A stretch of 13,319 bases of DNA from Dehalococcoidia bacterium. Its GTDB lineage: Bacteria > Chloroflexota > Dehalococcoidia > Dehalococcoidales > RBG-16-60-22. The position numbers were made by a program, and so were the translations under genes. The stretch's first letter is position 1. Each line of letters begins with the position of its first letter. This document shows, piece by piece, positions 1 through 6,919 of this stretch. The stretch lies in the NCBI GenBank assembly GCA_030615035.1, contig JAUXAC010000028.1, forward strand, positions 1 through 13,319, written 5' to 3'. The notes below the pieces were generated by a model that was given only the letters and a program-made list of their open reading frames with translations, ran no database searches and was not told the DNA's origin.

Positions 1-1
1 G

Positions 2-2773
2 ACAGGAATGAACGTTTCTGAGTTTCTCACCGCTGAGAGTTTCAAGGCGACTATGAAAAAGCAGAAGGCTCTGCTCAAAGACGAAACTGCAACCCAGCGC
101 TATGAACTGGAGATAATCAGGAAAGACGGAGTCAGGATGAATGCCGAGTCGCGGACTAATCTGCTTACCTACAACGGACGGCCGCTGGGTGTCCAATGTA
201 TCGTGAGGGACATCACCGAGCGCAAGCGGGCAGAGGAGGCTTTGCGTCTTCAAAGCGAAATTGTAGCGAATATGGCGGAGGGTGTTGTGGTTACCCGAGC
301 CAGCGATGGGGTGATTGTCTATACCAACCAAAGATTTGAGAAAATGTTCGGTTATGGTAAAGGCGAATTACTTGGAAAGTATGTGAGTGTGTTGAACGCC
401 CCCGGCGACAAAAGCCCCCAAGAAAGAGCGAAGGAAATAATCAAAAGTCTGAGCGAAACCGGTGTGTGGTATGGAGAGGTTTATAATATAAAGAAAGACG
501 GGACTCCTTTCTGGTGCCAAGCGAGCGTATCGACATTAGAGCATGCTCAGCTTGGAAAGGTTTGGGTTGCAACCCATGAAGACATCACCGAGCGCAAGCG
601 GGCAAAGGAGGCACTGCAGGCGAGCGAGGAACGTTACCGCACTGTAGCGGACTTTACCTACGACTGGGAGTATTGGATCGGCCCTGATGGAGACTTCCGT
701 TATATTTCCCCATCGTGCGAACGTATGACCGGATATCGTGTCGATGAATTCCTTCGAGACCCAAAACTCCTTGACAGGATCATTCACCCTGACGACTACC
801 CTGTTATTGCCCGGTACATCAACGCGGAGTTAAAGAGCGAGGAGGTGCTTCATGCTGACTTTCGCATCATCAGCCGCAGTGGCGAGGAACGCTGGATCGC
901 CCACTGGTGCCAACCGGTGTATGGCAATGACGGAAGTTGGCTTGGTAGACGTGGGAGCAATCGGGACATTACCCAGCGCAAACGGGTAGAGGAGGCTCTG
1001 CGGGAATCAGAGAAAAATTTCCGTAACTCTTTAGATGATTCCCCTTTGGGGATTCGCATTGTTACTGCTAAAGGAGAGCTTCTTTATGCCAATCGGGCCA
1101 TTCTGGATATTTATGGTTACAGCAGTGTCGGGAAACTGAAAGCTATGCCTATAAAACAACGTTATACTCCCAAAGGCTATGCTGAGTTCAAGAAGAGGGA
1201 AAAAAGCAGGAAACTGGGGAAGCCTGTGCCGGCTGATTATGAAATAAGTATAGTGCGTAAGGATGGCGAAGTTCGACATCTGGCAGTATTCCGCAAGGAA
1301 GTAATCTGGGACAGTAAAATACAATTTCAGACATTATATCAGGACATCACCGAGCAGAAGCTGACGGCGGAGGAACTGAAGATATTTAAAGCAATTTCTG
1401 ACAGAGCAGGCTATGGCGCCGCGATAATCACGCCTGAGGGTGAGCTTATCTACATAAGCGAAAGTTTTGCAAGGATGCATGGGTATACCATCGAAGAACT
1501 CATTGGTAAACACTTGTCTATTTTCCACACTAGAGAGCAAATGAAACTCGTGGAAAGGTTAAATAAAAAACTCATACAAAAGGGCAGCTATGCGGCTCAA
1601 GAGGTGTGGCATAAGAAGAAGGATGGCACGGTCTTTCCTACTTTAATGACTGGTACAGCTATAAAAGATGATATGGGAAAGTCTTTGTATTTATCTGCAA
1701 CAGCGATTGACATCACCGAACAAAAGCAGGTAGAAACAGCGTTACGGCAGAGTGAGGAATTTAATTCCAGCCTGCTTACTAATTCTCCCAGTCCTATACT
1801 AGTTCTTAACGCCGATGCTTCAATAAGGTATGTGAACCCGGCGCTGGAAAAGCTAACCGGTTTTTCTTCTGCACAGCTTATTGGCAGTAAACCCCCGTAC
1901 CCCTGGTGGATGGAAGAAACTCGTGAGGAATTAAGTCGGAGGCTGGCGCAAGCTATACGCCTGGGCGCCAAAAAGTATGAGTTTCTCTTTAGGAAAAAGA
2001 ATGGAGAGCGGTTCTGGGTTAAAAAAACCTTTAAAACAGTAAGGGTGAATGGAGAGTTCAAGTATCACTTGGTAAACTGGGTTGACCTCACCGAGCAGAA
2101 ACGATTAAAGGCGAATATGGAGTTCTATCTCGCAGAGATTACAAAGGCTCAGGAGGAAGAGCGAAAGCGCATAGCTCGCGAGATACACGATGAGTCGATT
2201 CAGTCCTTGGCTACCTTGGCACTTGGCATTGACGCTATAACCAGGGAGGAGGAAAGGTTACCCAAAGATATTATACGGCGCCTGAAGGGCCTTCGAGTTG
2301 AAGTCAACGGTATATTGGACGGGTTACGCTGTTTCAGCCACGAGTTACGCCCTGGGGTTATAGACCAAGTAGGTCTGGTACCAGCACTGGAAATTTTGAC
2401 TGAAGAACTGAATAAGGAGAAGATGGTCAAGGCCATCCTCGAGATAACGGGTTCTGAGCGACGCCTAGTGCCTGAAACAGAACTGGCGCTGTTCCGTATT
2501 GCTCAAGAGGCACTGCGCAATGTCAAGAAACACTCCAGAGCAACAAAGACTGCAATAAGGCTTAGATTCACCCGGAGTGGAGTCAGACTAACTGCGTCTG
2601 ATAACGGCAGGGGCTTTGAACTGCCTGATGTGCTGAGCGACCTTGCTGCTGAGGGTAAACTAGGGCTTATCGGTATGCAAGAGCGCACCCGCTTGCTCAA
2701 CGGCAAACTCTTAGTGAGATCACGGGTTGGTAGAGGAACAACGGTAGTAGTAGAGGTGCCAAACATAGGCTGA
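2..2773 (+). CDS. Multi-PAS sensor histidine kinase (HisKA_3/HATPase_c), 5'-partial
   Basis: Cytoplasmic-type two-component sensor kinase that autophosphorylates on His and would pass phosphate to a NarL/FixJ-type regulator; none is visible here. The frame is open to the left edge, and the first in-window ATG (8) falls inside a PAS fold (GMNVSEFL), so the real start lies outside. Counting from that ATG, DIT-E-type PAS endings recur at residues 68, 192, 320, 446, 568 and 693, i.e. every 122-128 residues: six PAS units, the first partial. Each is followed by a short charged linker helix. The H-box is REIHDES with phospho-acceptor H727 (HisKA_3 type). The ATPase shows the N-box EALRN (N838), DNGRGF (D865) and GLIGMQER. 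No membrane segment is present in the visible part, so the signal is probably intracellular (redox, gas or small ligand). The next gene is convergent, so this gene ends its transcription unit. Family sure; ligand unknown. Confidence 0.95.
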   Translation, partial: TGMNVSEFLTAESFKATMKKQKALLKDETATQRYELEIIRKDGVRMNAESRTNLLTYNGRPLGVQCIVRDITERKRAEEALRLQSEIVANMAEGVVVTRASDGVIVYTNQRFEKMFGYGKGELLGKYVSVLNAPGDKSPQERAKEIIKSLSETGVWYGEVYNIKKDGTPFWCQASVSTLEHAQLGKVWVATHEDITERKRAKEALQASEERYRTVADFTYDWEYWIGPDGDFRYISPSCERMTGYRVDEFLRDPKLLDRIIHPDDYPVIARYINAELKSEEVLHADFRIISRSGEERWIAHWCQPVYGNDGSWLGRRGSNRDITQRKRVEEALRESEKNFRNSLDDSPLGIRIVTAKGELLYANRAILDIYGYSSVGKLKAMPIKQRYTPKGYAEFKKREKSRKLGKPVPADYEISIVRKDGEVRHLAVFRKEVIWDSKIQFQTLYQDITEQKLTAEELKIFKAISDRAGYGAAIITPEGELIYISESFARMHGYTIEELIGKHLSIFHTREQMKLVERLNKKLIQKGSYAAQEVWHKKKDGTVFPTLMTGTAIKDDMGKSLYLSATAIDITEQKQVETALRQSEEFNSSLLTNSPSPILVLNADASIRYVNPALEKLTGFSSAQLIGSKPPYPWWMEETREELSRRLAQAIRLGAKKYEFLFRKKNGERFWVKKTFKTVRVNGEFKYHLVNWVDLTEQKRLKANMEFYLAEITKAQEEERKRIAREIHDESIQSLATLALGIDAITREEERLPKDIIRRLKGLRVEVNGILDGLRCFSHELRPGVIDQVGLVPALEILTEELNKEKMVKAILEITGSERRLVPETELALFRIAQEALRNVKKHSRATKTAIRLRFTRSGVRLTASDNGRGFELPDVLSDLAAEGKLGLIGMQERTRLLNGKLLVRSRVGRGTTVVVEVPNIG

Positions 2774-2884
2774 AGTATTATTTCGTAATGAACCTTGTAT
2801 CATCAGATAGGAGTCCCCCTTTTGTCCCATGACTCAATAATAAGCAATTGTTACATTACACAGTCTGGGCTTTCGTTCAAGGGT

Positions 2885-3865
2885 CTAAAGTTTACCGTTT
2901 TCCCTAAACCACTTGATGGCATCCACAATAGATTCTCTAGTGGGGCGAGGCGAGTAACCTAGTTCGCGGCGGGCCTTTTCGCAGCTTATCATGGAATTAC
3001 TAGTCAATGTGCGGATGGAATACTTGGTAAAACGCGGTTTCGTCTTCGTCCAACTATAATACAGAGGAGTAAATGTGGCTATTATCTTAGCTAGCCAAAT
3101 AGGCATTTTGAAACGAGGCGGTCTCACCGCTGTTATCTCTTTTATCATCAACATTAGGTCTTCCGTGGTAATGCGTTCACCGGATAGGATATAACTTTCT
3201 CCAGTGCGTCCCTTCTCACAAGCAAGAATATGACCTATTGCCACGTCACGGACATCAACATAATCATAGGCTCCATCTATGTAAACTTTAAGTTTCTTTT
3301 TGACAAAGTCTATGAAAAGTTGTCCCATCTCAGATAATTTGTAATCATAAGGGCCTATAACACCCGTGGGGCATACTATTACTGCGTCAAGGCCTTGTTT
3401 TACTCCTTGGAGTACTTCCAAAGTGGCTTGTGCTTTGGACCTATCATATTCTCCTATCGCCCTGTCAGGGTCGAATGGAAGCGTTTCATCAATTACTGTA
3501 CCATGAGGTGGCTCAGCTATTGCATGGATAGAACTTGTATAAACTAACCGTCGCACACCAGCCCTTAGACATGCTTCTACTACATTACGTGTTCCTGCAA
3601 CATTAACTTGATACAGCAATTCACTCTTTCCCGGCAGAATGGATATTATTCCAGCTAGGTGGTATACGACATCGGCCCCTTTGAAAGCTTGTATAAGAGA
3701 GTCAATTTGGCGAACATCGCCTTCGAACATCTCTACTTTCAACCCATCAAGAGGTGAGGTATCCTCAGAGGAAGGTATTACTACTCGTACATTTTTACTT
3801 CTTGATAGTAATTCACGAACAAGGACATTCCCTATGTGTCCTGTTGCACCTGTAACTACAACCAT
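2885..3865 (-). CDS. NAD(P)-dependent epimerase/reductase, extended SDR family
   Basis: A 326-residue extended short-chain dehydrogenase. The N-terminal Rossmann motif TGATGHIG (residues 5-12) binds NAD(P); D50 and the YHLAG stretch (68-72) fit the adenine-pocket and beta-4 positions. The catalytic set is T110-S112 plus Y140xxxK144 (EYDRSK). Length and motif order fit the sugar-epimerase/dihydroflavonol-4-reductase/3-beta-hydroxysteroid-dehydrogenase-like group, including the HpnA-type enzymes of hopanoid clusters. The substrate cannot be told: a nucleotide sugar or a polycyclic or isoprenoid alcohol are both possible. No signal peptide is present; LAKIIATFTPLYYSW near residue 265 is hydrophobic but probably part of the substrate lid. 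The start ATG directly precedes the first beta strand, as usual in this family, though the upstream Shine-Dalgarno (AAAGCAG) is weak. It is convergent with the kinase and has no obvious partner genes. Confidence 0.92.
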   Translation of the reverse strand: MVVVTGATGHIGNVLVRELLSRSKNVRVVIPSSEDTSPLDGLKVEMFEGDVRQIDSLIQAFKGADVVYHLAGIISILPGKSELLYQVNVAGTRNVVEACLRAGVRRLVYTSSIHAIAEPPHGTVIDETLPFDPDRAIGEYDRSKAQATLEVLQGVKQGLDAVIVCPTGVIGPYDYKLSEMGQLFIDFVKKKLKVYIDGAYDYVDVRDVAIGHILACEKGRTGESYILSGERITTEDLMLMIKEITAVRPPRFKMPIWLAKIIATFTPLYYSWTKTKPRFTKYSIRTLTSNSMISCEKARRELGYSPRPTRESIVDAIKWFRENGKL

Positions 3866-4019
3866 AGTTATCTGCTTTGGTTTATCAAATTTTAGTACCT
3901 ACTAAGGGGGCTATCTATTCCACCTAGGTATGCTCTGCAACCATCAAAGGATGAGCCGAGGGAAATGCGAGGGTCTCTTCGCGATATTGAGCATTTTGCC
4001 CAAGTCATTCCTATTATTT

Positions 4020-4241
4020 CTAGTCATTCCGGCCTCCCTCTGGGGCAACATAGAAAAGGTCATCAAGTTTATATCCAGGAAAGGCTTTTATTGCTCCAAT
4101 AATGAACTTTTGGTTGATGCTACGCTTGCCTTGTCTCACCTTGTAAATGTAGCCTGCTGATATTCCCATAACCCGGGCTAACTTAGTTAAGCTCCTGTAC
4201 TTCCCCTTATATAACTCAAAAACCCTCGTTTTCAGTTTCAT
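4020..4241 (-). CDS. Small helix-turn-helix (Cro/XRE-like) DNA-binding protein
   Basis: A 73-residue single-domain putative regulator. The helix-turn-helix reads LTKLARVMGISAGYIYKVRQGKRSI: a turn glycine after the first helix and a recognition helix with a basic face, followed by INQKFIIGAIKAF as the packing helix, as in Cro/C1-type repressors. A longer GTG start at 4247 is possible, but that codon lies inside the Shine-Dalgarno sequence; the ATG at 4241 sits 5 nt after AGGAG and was chosen. The ribosome site overlaps the stop of the Cys-rich gene upstream (4254-4256), so the two are probably translationally coupled. A 9-bp direct repeat, AGTCATTCC (4003-4011 and 4022-4030), flanks the stop codon; a role as operator is only a guess. 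Function: DNA binding is well supported by pattern, targets unknown. Confidence 0.8.
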   Translation of the reverse strand: MKLKTRVFELYKGKYRSLTKLARVMGISAGYIYKVRQGKRSINQKFIIGAIKAFPGYKLDDLFYVAPEGGRND

Positions 4242-4246
4242 GACCA

Positions 4247-4255
4247 CTCCTACCT
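4247..4255 (-). promoter_or_regulatory. Ribosome binding site overlapping upstream stop codon
   Basis: On the minus strand AGGTAGGAG starts within the TAG stop of the 50-aa Cys-rich gene and ends 5 nt before the ATG at 4241. It decides the HTH start and suggests translational coupling of the two genes. Confidence 0.65.
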
Positions 4256-4406
4256 ATGTCTTTGGCTTTTTCTTCAGCTTCAGCCAATCAAGGTATATTT
4301 GACATTCGCGACAGTAGCCTTCCTCACAGAGAATCAGCTTAAATGGGCACATCAAACCCTTATTGTTCTCTGATATGCGGAGTATTCTCTCCTGCTTAGT
4401 GCACAT
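4254..4406 (-). CDS. Small Cys-rich protein (putative zinc-binding), 50 aa
   Basis: A 50-residue ORF found by reading the minus strand. It starts with MCTKQERI and has a ribosome site, AAGGTGAG, 6 nt before the ATG. The core holds C20, C27, C32 and C35 in the pattern C-x6-C-x4-C-x2-C (MCPFKLILCEEGYCREC), followed by IYLDWLKLKKKPK, a probable amphipathic basic tail. Four cysteines ending in CxxC suggest a single zinc or Fe-S site; C2 is extra. It lies between the pilin-like peptide and the HTH gene, and its stop overlaps the HTH ribosome site, which supports real translation. I do not recognise a named family. A zinc-knuckle partner or regulator of the HTH protein is possible but unproven. Confidence 0.65.
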   Translation of the reverse strand: MCTKQERILRISENNKGLMCPFKLILCEEGYCRECQIYLDWLKLKKKPKT

Positions 4407-4455
4407 TGTATTCTCACCTTCAATGATGAGTGTGCTCTCGCCCTTCCTAGCTCCT

Positions 4456-4557
4456 TCACCCTCCTAGCAATCTCAACAGGCTTGGTACAATAATCGCTGC
4501 CAATATGCCAAGGATGACGAATATAATTAACACATCAATTAAGGTTAAGCGCCTCAT
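4456..4557 (-). CDS. 33-aa membrane peptide resembling a type IV pilin N-terminus
   Basis: Begins 10 nt after the stop of the sigma-like gene, preceded by AAAGGAG (only 2 nt from the ATG, an unusually tight spacing). The peptide starts MRRLTLIDVLIIFVILGILA and continues into A-A-I-I-V-P-S-L-L. This mirrors the class III prepilin segment (F-T-L-I-E-x-L-x-x-x-x-I-L-G-I-L-A-A-I-x-x-P) but has Asp for the conserved Glu5, no Gly at the cleavage position, and ends right after the hydrophobic helix, without a globular domain. It may be a remnant of a pilin or pseudopilin gene, or a genuine single-span micropeptide; the basic N-terminus implies N-in topology. The next gene starts 49 nt further on. 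Function unknown. Confidence 0.5.
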   Translation of the reverse strand: MRRLTLIDVLIIFVILGILAAIIVPSLLRLLGG

Positions 4558-4567
4558 ATCTCCTTTC

Positions 4568-4948
4568 TTATGCCTGATACCTTGACTTCTTCTTAATCTC
4601 AATGCCTAAAGCTCGTTTCTTAGTAGGATTATTCCTCAACTTCCGTAGGGCTTTAGCCTCTATTTGCCGTATCCTCTCCTTGGTAACCCCCATAACCTGT
4701 GCTATCTGGGTAAGAGATCTCGGCTCATCCTCAAGGTACCTTAATGTCAAAACAAGCCGTTCCCTTTCCCTCAGTGTTTCAAGTACAGCGGGGAGGTTAT
4801 CGGCAAACTCTTCAGGGGGTTCCTCAACTTCGCCATCGTAGAATTCGCCGCGGTGGTAGATTTGCCGATTGTAAAGGAACCTCAGACCGCCGATGCGCTG
4901 GAGACGGCCCAGCTGTGCTTTGGGTTGTCTAGCCATCATATCTTTCAT
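4568..4948 (-). CDS. Sigma-70 region 4-only protein
   Basis: A 126-residue protein whose C-terminal half is a standard sigma-70 region 4: LRERERLVLTLRYL (59-72) as region 4.1, then LTQIAQVMGVTKERIRQIE (79-97) as the region 4.2 helix-turn-helix that reads the -35 element, then AKALRKLRNN. The VTxERIRQIEAKALRKLR signature is that of primary/group-2 sigma factors rather than ECF ones. Regions 1-3 are absent; the first 55 residues are an unfamiliar, acidic, Pro/Glu-containing segment. It therefore cannot open promoters as a normal sigma factor. It may act as a co-factor or anti-sigma-like competitor, or as a phage/mobile-element regulator. The ATG at 4948 has only a weak upstream ribosome site; an ATG three codons in is an alternative. 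The small downstream genes probably share its transcript. Confidence 0.82.
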   Translation of the reverse strand: MKDMMARQPKAQLGRLQRIGGLRFLYNRQIYHRGEFYDGEVEEPPEEFADNLPAVLETLRERERLVLTLRYLEDEPRSLTQIAQVMGVTKERIRQIEAKALRKLRNNPTKKRALGIEIKKKSRYQA

Positions 4949-5013
4949 TTCTACTTTGGCGTATTAAATGTACGTTTCAGCATCAGAATGCGGGCCTCCA
5001 ATGTGTCACTTCC

Positions 5014-5238
5014 TCACGAGCTTTCATGGTCGTTAAATGCTTGCTTATAAATGTCAGGCGCACCTGGCTTCATTTCATTGTGAAAGTCCTGTACAGCTGA
5101 AGCGAACTCTGCAAAGCTTTCCCAGGTTGGGAAAGCTAATATTGGCACTAGCCCATAGTCGGTATCAATTGAAATGGCAACACCGCCATAAGGAAGCCTC
5201 GTCAGATGTATTGGTTTGCCAAAACTTTCTGCAGTCAT
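5014..5238 (-). CDS. Hypothetical protein, 74 aa
   Basis: A 74-residue soluble acidic protein that I cannot assign to a family. The amino acid pattern looks genuine: an N-terminal beta-rich part (GKPIHLTRLPYGGVAISID, then YGLVPILAF), followed by an amphipathic helix (WESFAEFASAVQDFHNEM) and a polar tail. There is no signal peptide, membrane segment or cysteine. It is the first gene of the minus-strand series, ends 65 nt before the sigma-like gene and probably shares its transcript. The Shine-Dalgarno is weak (GTGTGGA). A 14-bp palindrome (5281-5294) lies about 43 nt upstream and could be an operator. Confidence 0.6.
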   Translation of the reverse strand: MTAESFGKPIHLTRLPYGGVAISIDTDYGLVPILAFPTWESFAEFASAVQDFHNEMKPGAPDIYKQAFNDHESS

Positions 5239-5280
5239 AATTCCACACCAAAGACTTCCTAAACAAAAGCCATTTTTCTT

Positions 5281-5294
5281 TTGGGAACTCCCAA
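5281..5294. repeat. 14-bp palindrome, possible operator
   Basis: TTGGGA and TCCCAA are perfect inverted arms around AC. The position upstream of the minus-strand 74-aa gene would fit a repressor site. The loop is too small for a stable RNA hairpin, so protein binding is the better guess. Confidence 0.3.
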
Positions 5295-5607
5295 TAAGGG
5301 AGGCTAAGCTATCCTTTCCCTCGAGCAGCTTCCCGTGACCCTATGGAGGAAGAAATGAAAAGGAACATTGCAAGTCAAGCGTAGTAATTGCAGAAGTAAG
5401 AGACAAGACCCAAAAGAACTAATATTTTCAGTCTTTGTGACTAATTTTTGAGTAAGTACAATGTTTGAGGGCTTAGGCCATAGTTTTGCATATCCCTCAG
5501 TTTAGCTTAGTGCTTATTAGCAAGCCTAGAACCGTTGCCCAAAGTCAATCCTCGAGTGCACTGTGACAACTAAACAATCAGCCATAAAGTGCAACTCACT
5601 TCAGCTA

Positions 5608-5637
5608 TTGACATTGCAGGAGTGGGTAGTTTACGCT
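5608..5637 (+). promoter_or_regulatory. Likely sigma-70 promoter of the DUF5679 gene
   Basis: A perfect -35 TTGACA (5608-5613) is followed after 18 bp by TACGCT (5632-5637), which keeps the T1, A2 and T6 of the -10 consensus. Initiation near 5644 would leave a leader of about 20 nt before the start codon, with the ribosome site just inside it. Confidence 0.45.
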
Positions 5638-5662
5638 TCAATCACAGAAAGGAGGTAAACCA

Positions 5663-5803
5663 ATGCAAGCATACTGTATGAAATGTCGCACTAAGAGGGA
5701 AATGAAAGACGCCAAGGCTATCACCATGAAGAATGGCAAGCCGGCGACTCAGGGCGTGTGTCCCGTATGCGGGACCAAGATGTTCAGAATAGGCAAGAGT
5801 TAG
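5663..5803 (+). CDS. DUF5679-type small zinc-ribbon protein, 46 aa
   Basis: A 46-residue protein beginning MQAYCMKCRTKREM. Two CxxC pairs, C5-x2-C8 and C33-x2-C36 (GVCPVCGTKMFRIGK), frame a treble-clef/zinc-ribbon fold with a basic middle (KDAKAITMKNGKPATQG). I recognise this as the DUF5679 family, common in Chloroflexota and neighbours and of unknown function; nucleic-acid or ribosome binding is often guessed for such short basic zinc ribbons, but I see no direct proof. A strong ribosome site (AAAGGAGG, 5648-5655) sits 7 nt before the ATG. The gene has its own promoter-like and terminator-like flanks and thus appears to be monocistronic. Too short for common ORF cut-offs; confidence comes from the family pattern. 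Confidence 0.88.
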   Translation: MQAYCMKCRTKREMKDAKAITMKNGKPATQGVCPVCGTKMFRIGKS

Positions 5804-5833
5804 TTCTGGCACCTACGCCACTGGATTTAGAAT

Positions 5834-5870
5834 GGGCTGGACATCCTGTAGTTGGAGTATCCAGCCCTTT
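5834..5870 (+). terminator. Probable rho-independent terminator after DUF5679 gene
   Basis: GGGCTGGA (5834-5841) pairs perfectly with TCCAGCCC (5860-5867) around an 18-nt loop that can form three more internal pairs (TCC/GGA). It is followed by TTTGGTTATAT, a weak T-rich tail. It lies 30 nt after the stop. Confidence 0.55.
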
Positions 5871-6069
5871 GGTTATATATCACACAATTCATCGATTTGT
5901 TCAGCCCTGCACTTGTCCGCAGGGACATGATTTTGTCACAGTCCACAATTAATGAAGCCCTCTCCTTCCTGTCAGGGCGGCTGGCGAGTACCGCCGTGAG
6001 CTACAATAGCCAGAAAGGACGAGTCACTGCCCTATTTCCTGGAAAGTATCTCCCAAAAATCCCGCCTCA

Positions 6070-6097
6070 AGTGCGTATAAGATCTATTATACGCAAG
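6070..6097. repeat. Xer/dif-like palindromic site, copy 1
   Basis: A 28-bp site with two 11-bp arms, AGTGCGTATAA and TTATACGCAAG, around a 6-bp centre, GATCTA. Nine pairs are perfectly inverted (6072-6080 with 6087-6095). The geometry and the CGTATAA / TTAT inner ends match bacterial dif sites (XerC arm, 6-bp centre, XerD arm). A transcription-factor operator is the alternative. A GGGATATCCC palindrome abuts it at 6098-6107. Confidence 0.45.
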
Positions 6098-6493
6098 GGG
6101 ATATCCCTCAAACCATCCTGCCAGGTCATGACTTCACCCTTGCAATACTTTTCAGGATGGAGAGAAGCCCAAGGACAATGCGCTGCACCTGACCAGCTCT
6201 CGGGCTAATACCCTTGGGGAAAAATAAAGCCATTGACCAGCCCGGAAAAATGCCTAGATTCTGATTAAAGAGCGTCAGTTCCCAAGACATGAAAACCCGG
6301 GTGAACAAAGCGTCATTTTGTGCAGGCACCGTAAGCAAAACTACCGAATCTATTTCGGACTGATATAAGACACTCGGAACAAAAACAAGTAACCGATCCC
6401 ACTATATTGTTTCAAATCATTCTATTGTATCCCACCTAACGCTTGCTATTGGCCGCTTCACAATGTGTTCATTGGCGTGTGTACCCATAGGGT

Positions 6494-6521
6494 CCCGCGT
6501 GTAACATTAATTATACGCAGG
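6494..6521. repeat. Xer/dif-like palindromic site, copy 2
   Basis: Arms CCCGCGTGTAA and TTATACGCAGG around the 6-bp centre CATTAA. The right arm matches copy 1 at 10 of 11 bases; the left arm matches at 7 of 11. Eight pairs form between 6497-6504 and 6511-6518, one of them G-T. It lies in the same orientation as copy 1, 424 bp away. Confidence 0.42.
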
Positions 6522-6590
6522 CCATGAAGGGGCAAGCCAAACAAGTTATCGTTTGGTTCAACAAGAGCCAATGAAGAGTTTCCTAGCTTG

Positions 6591-6740
6591 TCAATCTCCG
6601 AAGCCTGGCAGTCTGGCCAAGTACCTGCTGCCGAATCTAAATGACAACAATATAGCTGCTGTGTTCATTGTCGAGAAAGCTATAACCAGTAAAGCAATGA
6701 TGCCAACACTAAGCGTTATTCCCCGCCCCTGCAAACCCAC
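6591..6740 (-). CDS. Possible 49-aa membrane peptide
   Basis: A GTG-started frame on the minus strand encodes MGLQGRGITL followed by a hydrophobic span, VGIIALLVIAF, and a basic C-terminal part (FRFGSRYLARLPGFGD). The composition is membrane-protein-like and better than the overlapping plus-strand frame. However, the ribosome site (GAAGAGAG) is poor, the same frame is open further upstream without a good start, and there is no coding neighbour. It could be a fragment of a larger decayed gene. No family recognised. Confidence 0.25.
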   Translation of the reverse strand: MGLQGRGITLSVGIIALLVIAFSTMNTAAILLSFRFGSRYLARLPGFGD

Positions 6741-6890
6741 TTCTCTCTTCAAAGTCGAAATTACATTACCAATGCCTACGAGCCCGTCAAATCACCGAGC
6801 ATAGCACACAACACCTGAGAATTAGGTTTTTGATATATAAAGTTGATACTTTTGGCCATTACATTGGTCTCTACATCAAGTTGCAGTGTA

Positions 6891-6919
6891 TTGACATTAC
6901 TTCATCTGTGATCCATACT
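6891..6919 (+). promoter_or_regulatory. Promoter-like -35/-10 pair
   Basis: TTGACA (6891-6896), a 17-bp spacer and CATACT (6914-6919, four of six consensus bases). It faces the C1A peptidase gene, but the leader would be about 300 nt, so it may drive that cassette with a long untranslated region or an unrecognised small RNA. Confidence 0.3.

Larger units (their letters stand above)
5239..5662. other. Divergent intergenic region
   Basis: The 424 bp between the minus-strand small-gene series and the plus-strand DUF5679 gene. It holds the palindrome TTGGGA-AC-TCCCAA at 5281-5294 and a likely plus-strand promoter near 5608-5637. No ORF with a convincing ribosome site and composition was seen; a 13-codon ORF near 5354 was rejected. 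Confidence 0.6.

Noticed and set aside
5852..6208. 118-codon plus-strand open frame
   Set aside because: No ribosome site, composition not protein-like, and it crosses the dif-like palindrome; taken as chance.
6126..6338. 70-codon minus-strand open frame with an ATGA overlap to a 20-codon run
   Set aside because: The composition is fairly natural, but the start is a TTG without ribosome site and the following frame has several stops; kept only as a hint of a decayed gene.
6553..6804. 83-codon plus-strand open frame
   Set aside because: Lacks a ribosome site; the opposite strand over the same bases reads more like a membrane peptide, so this looks like its shadow.
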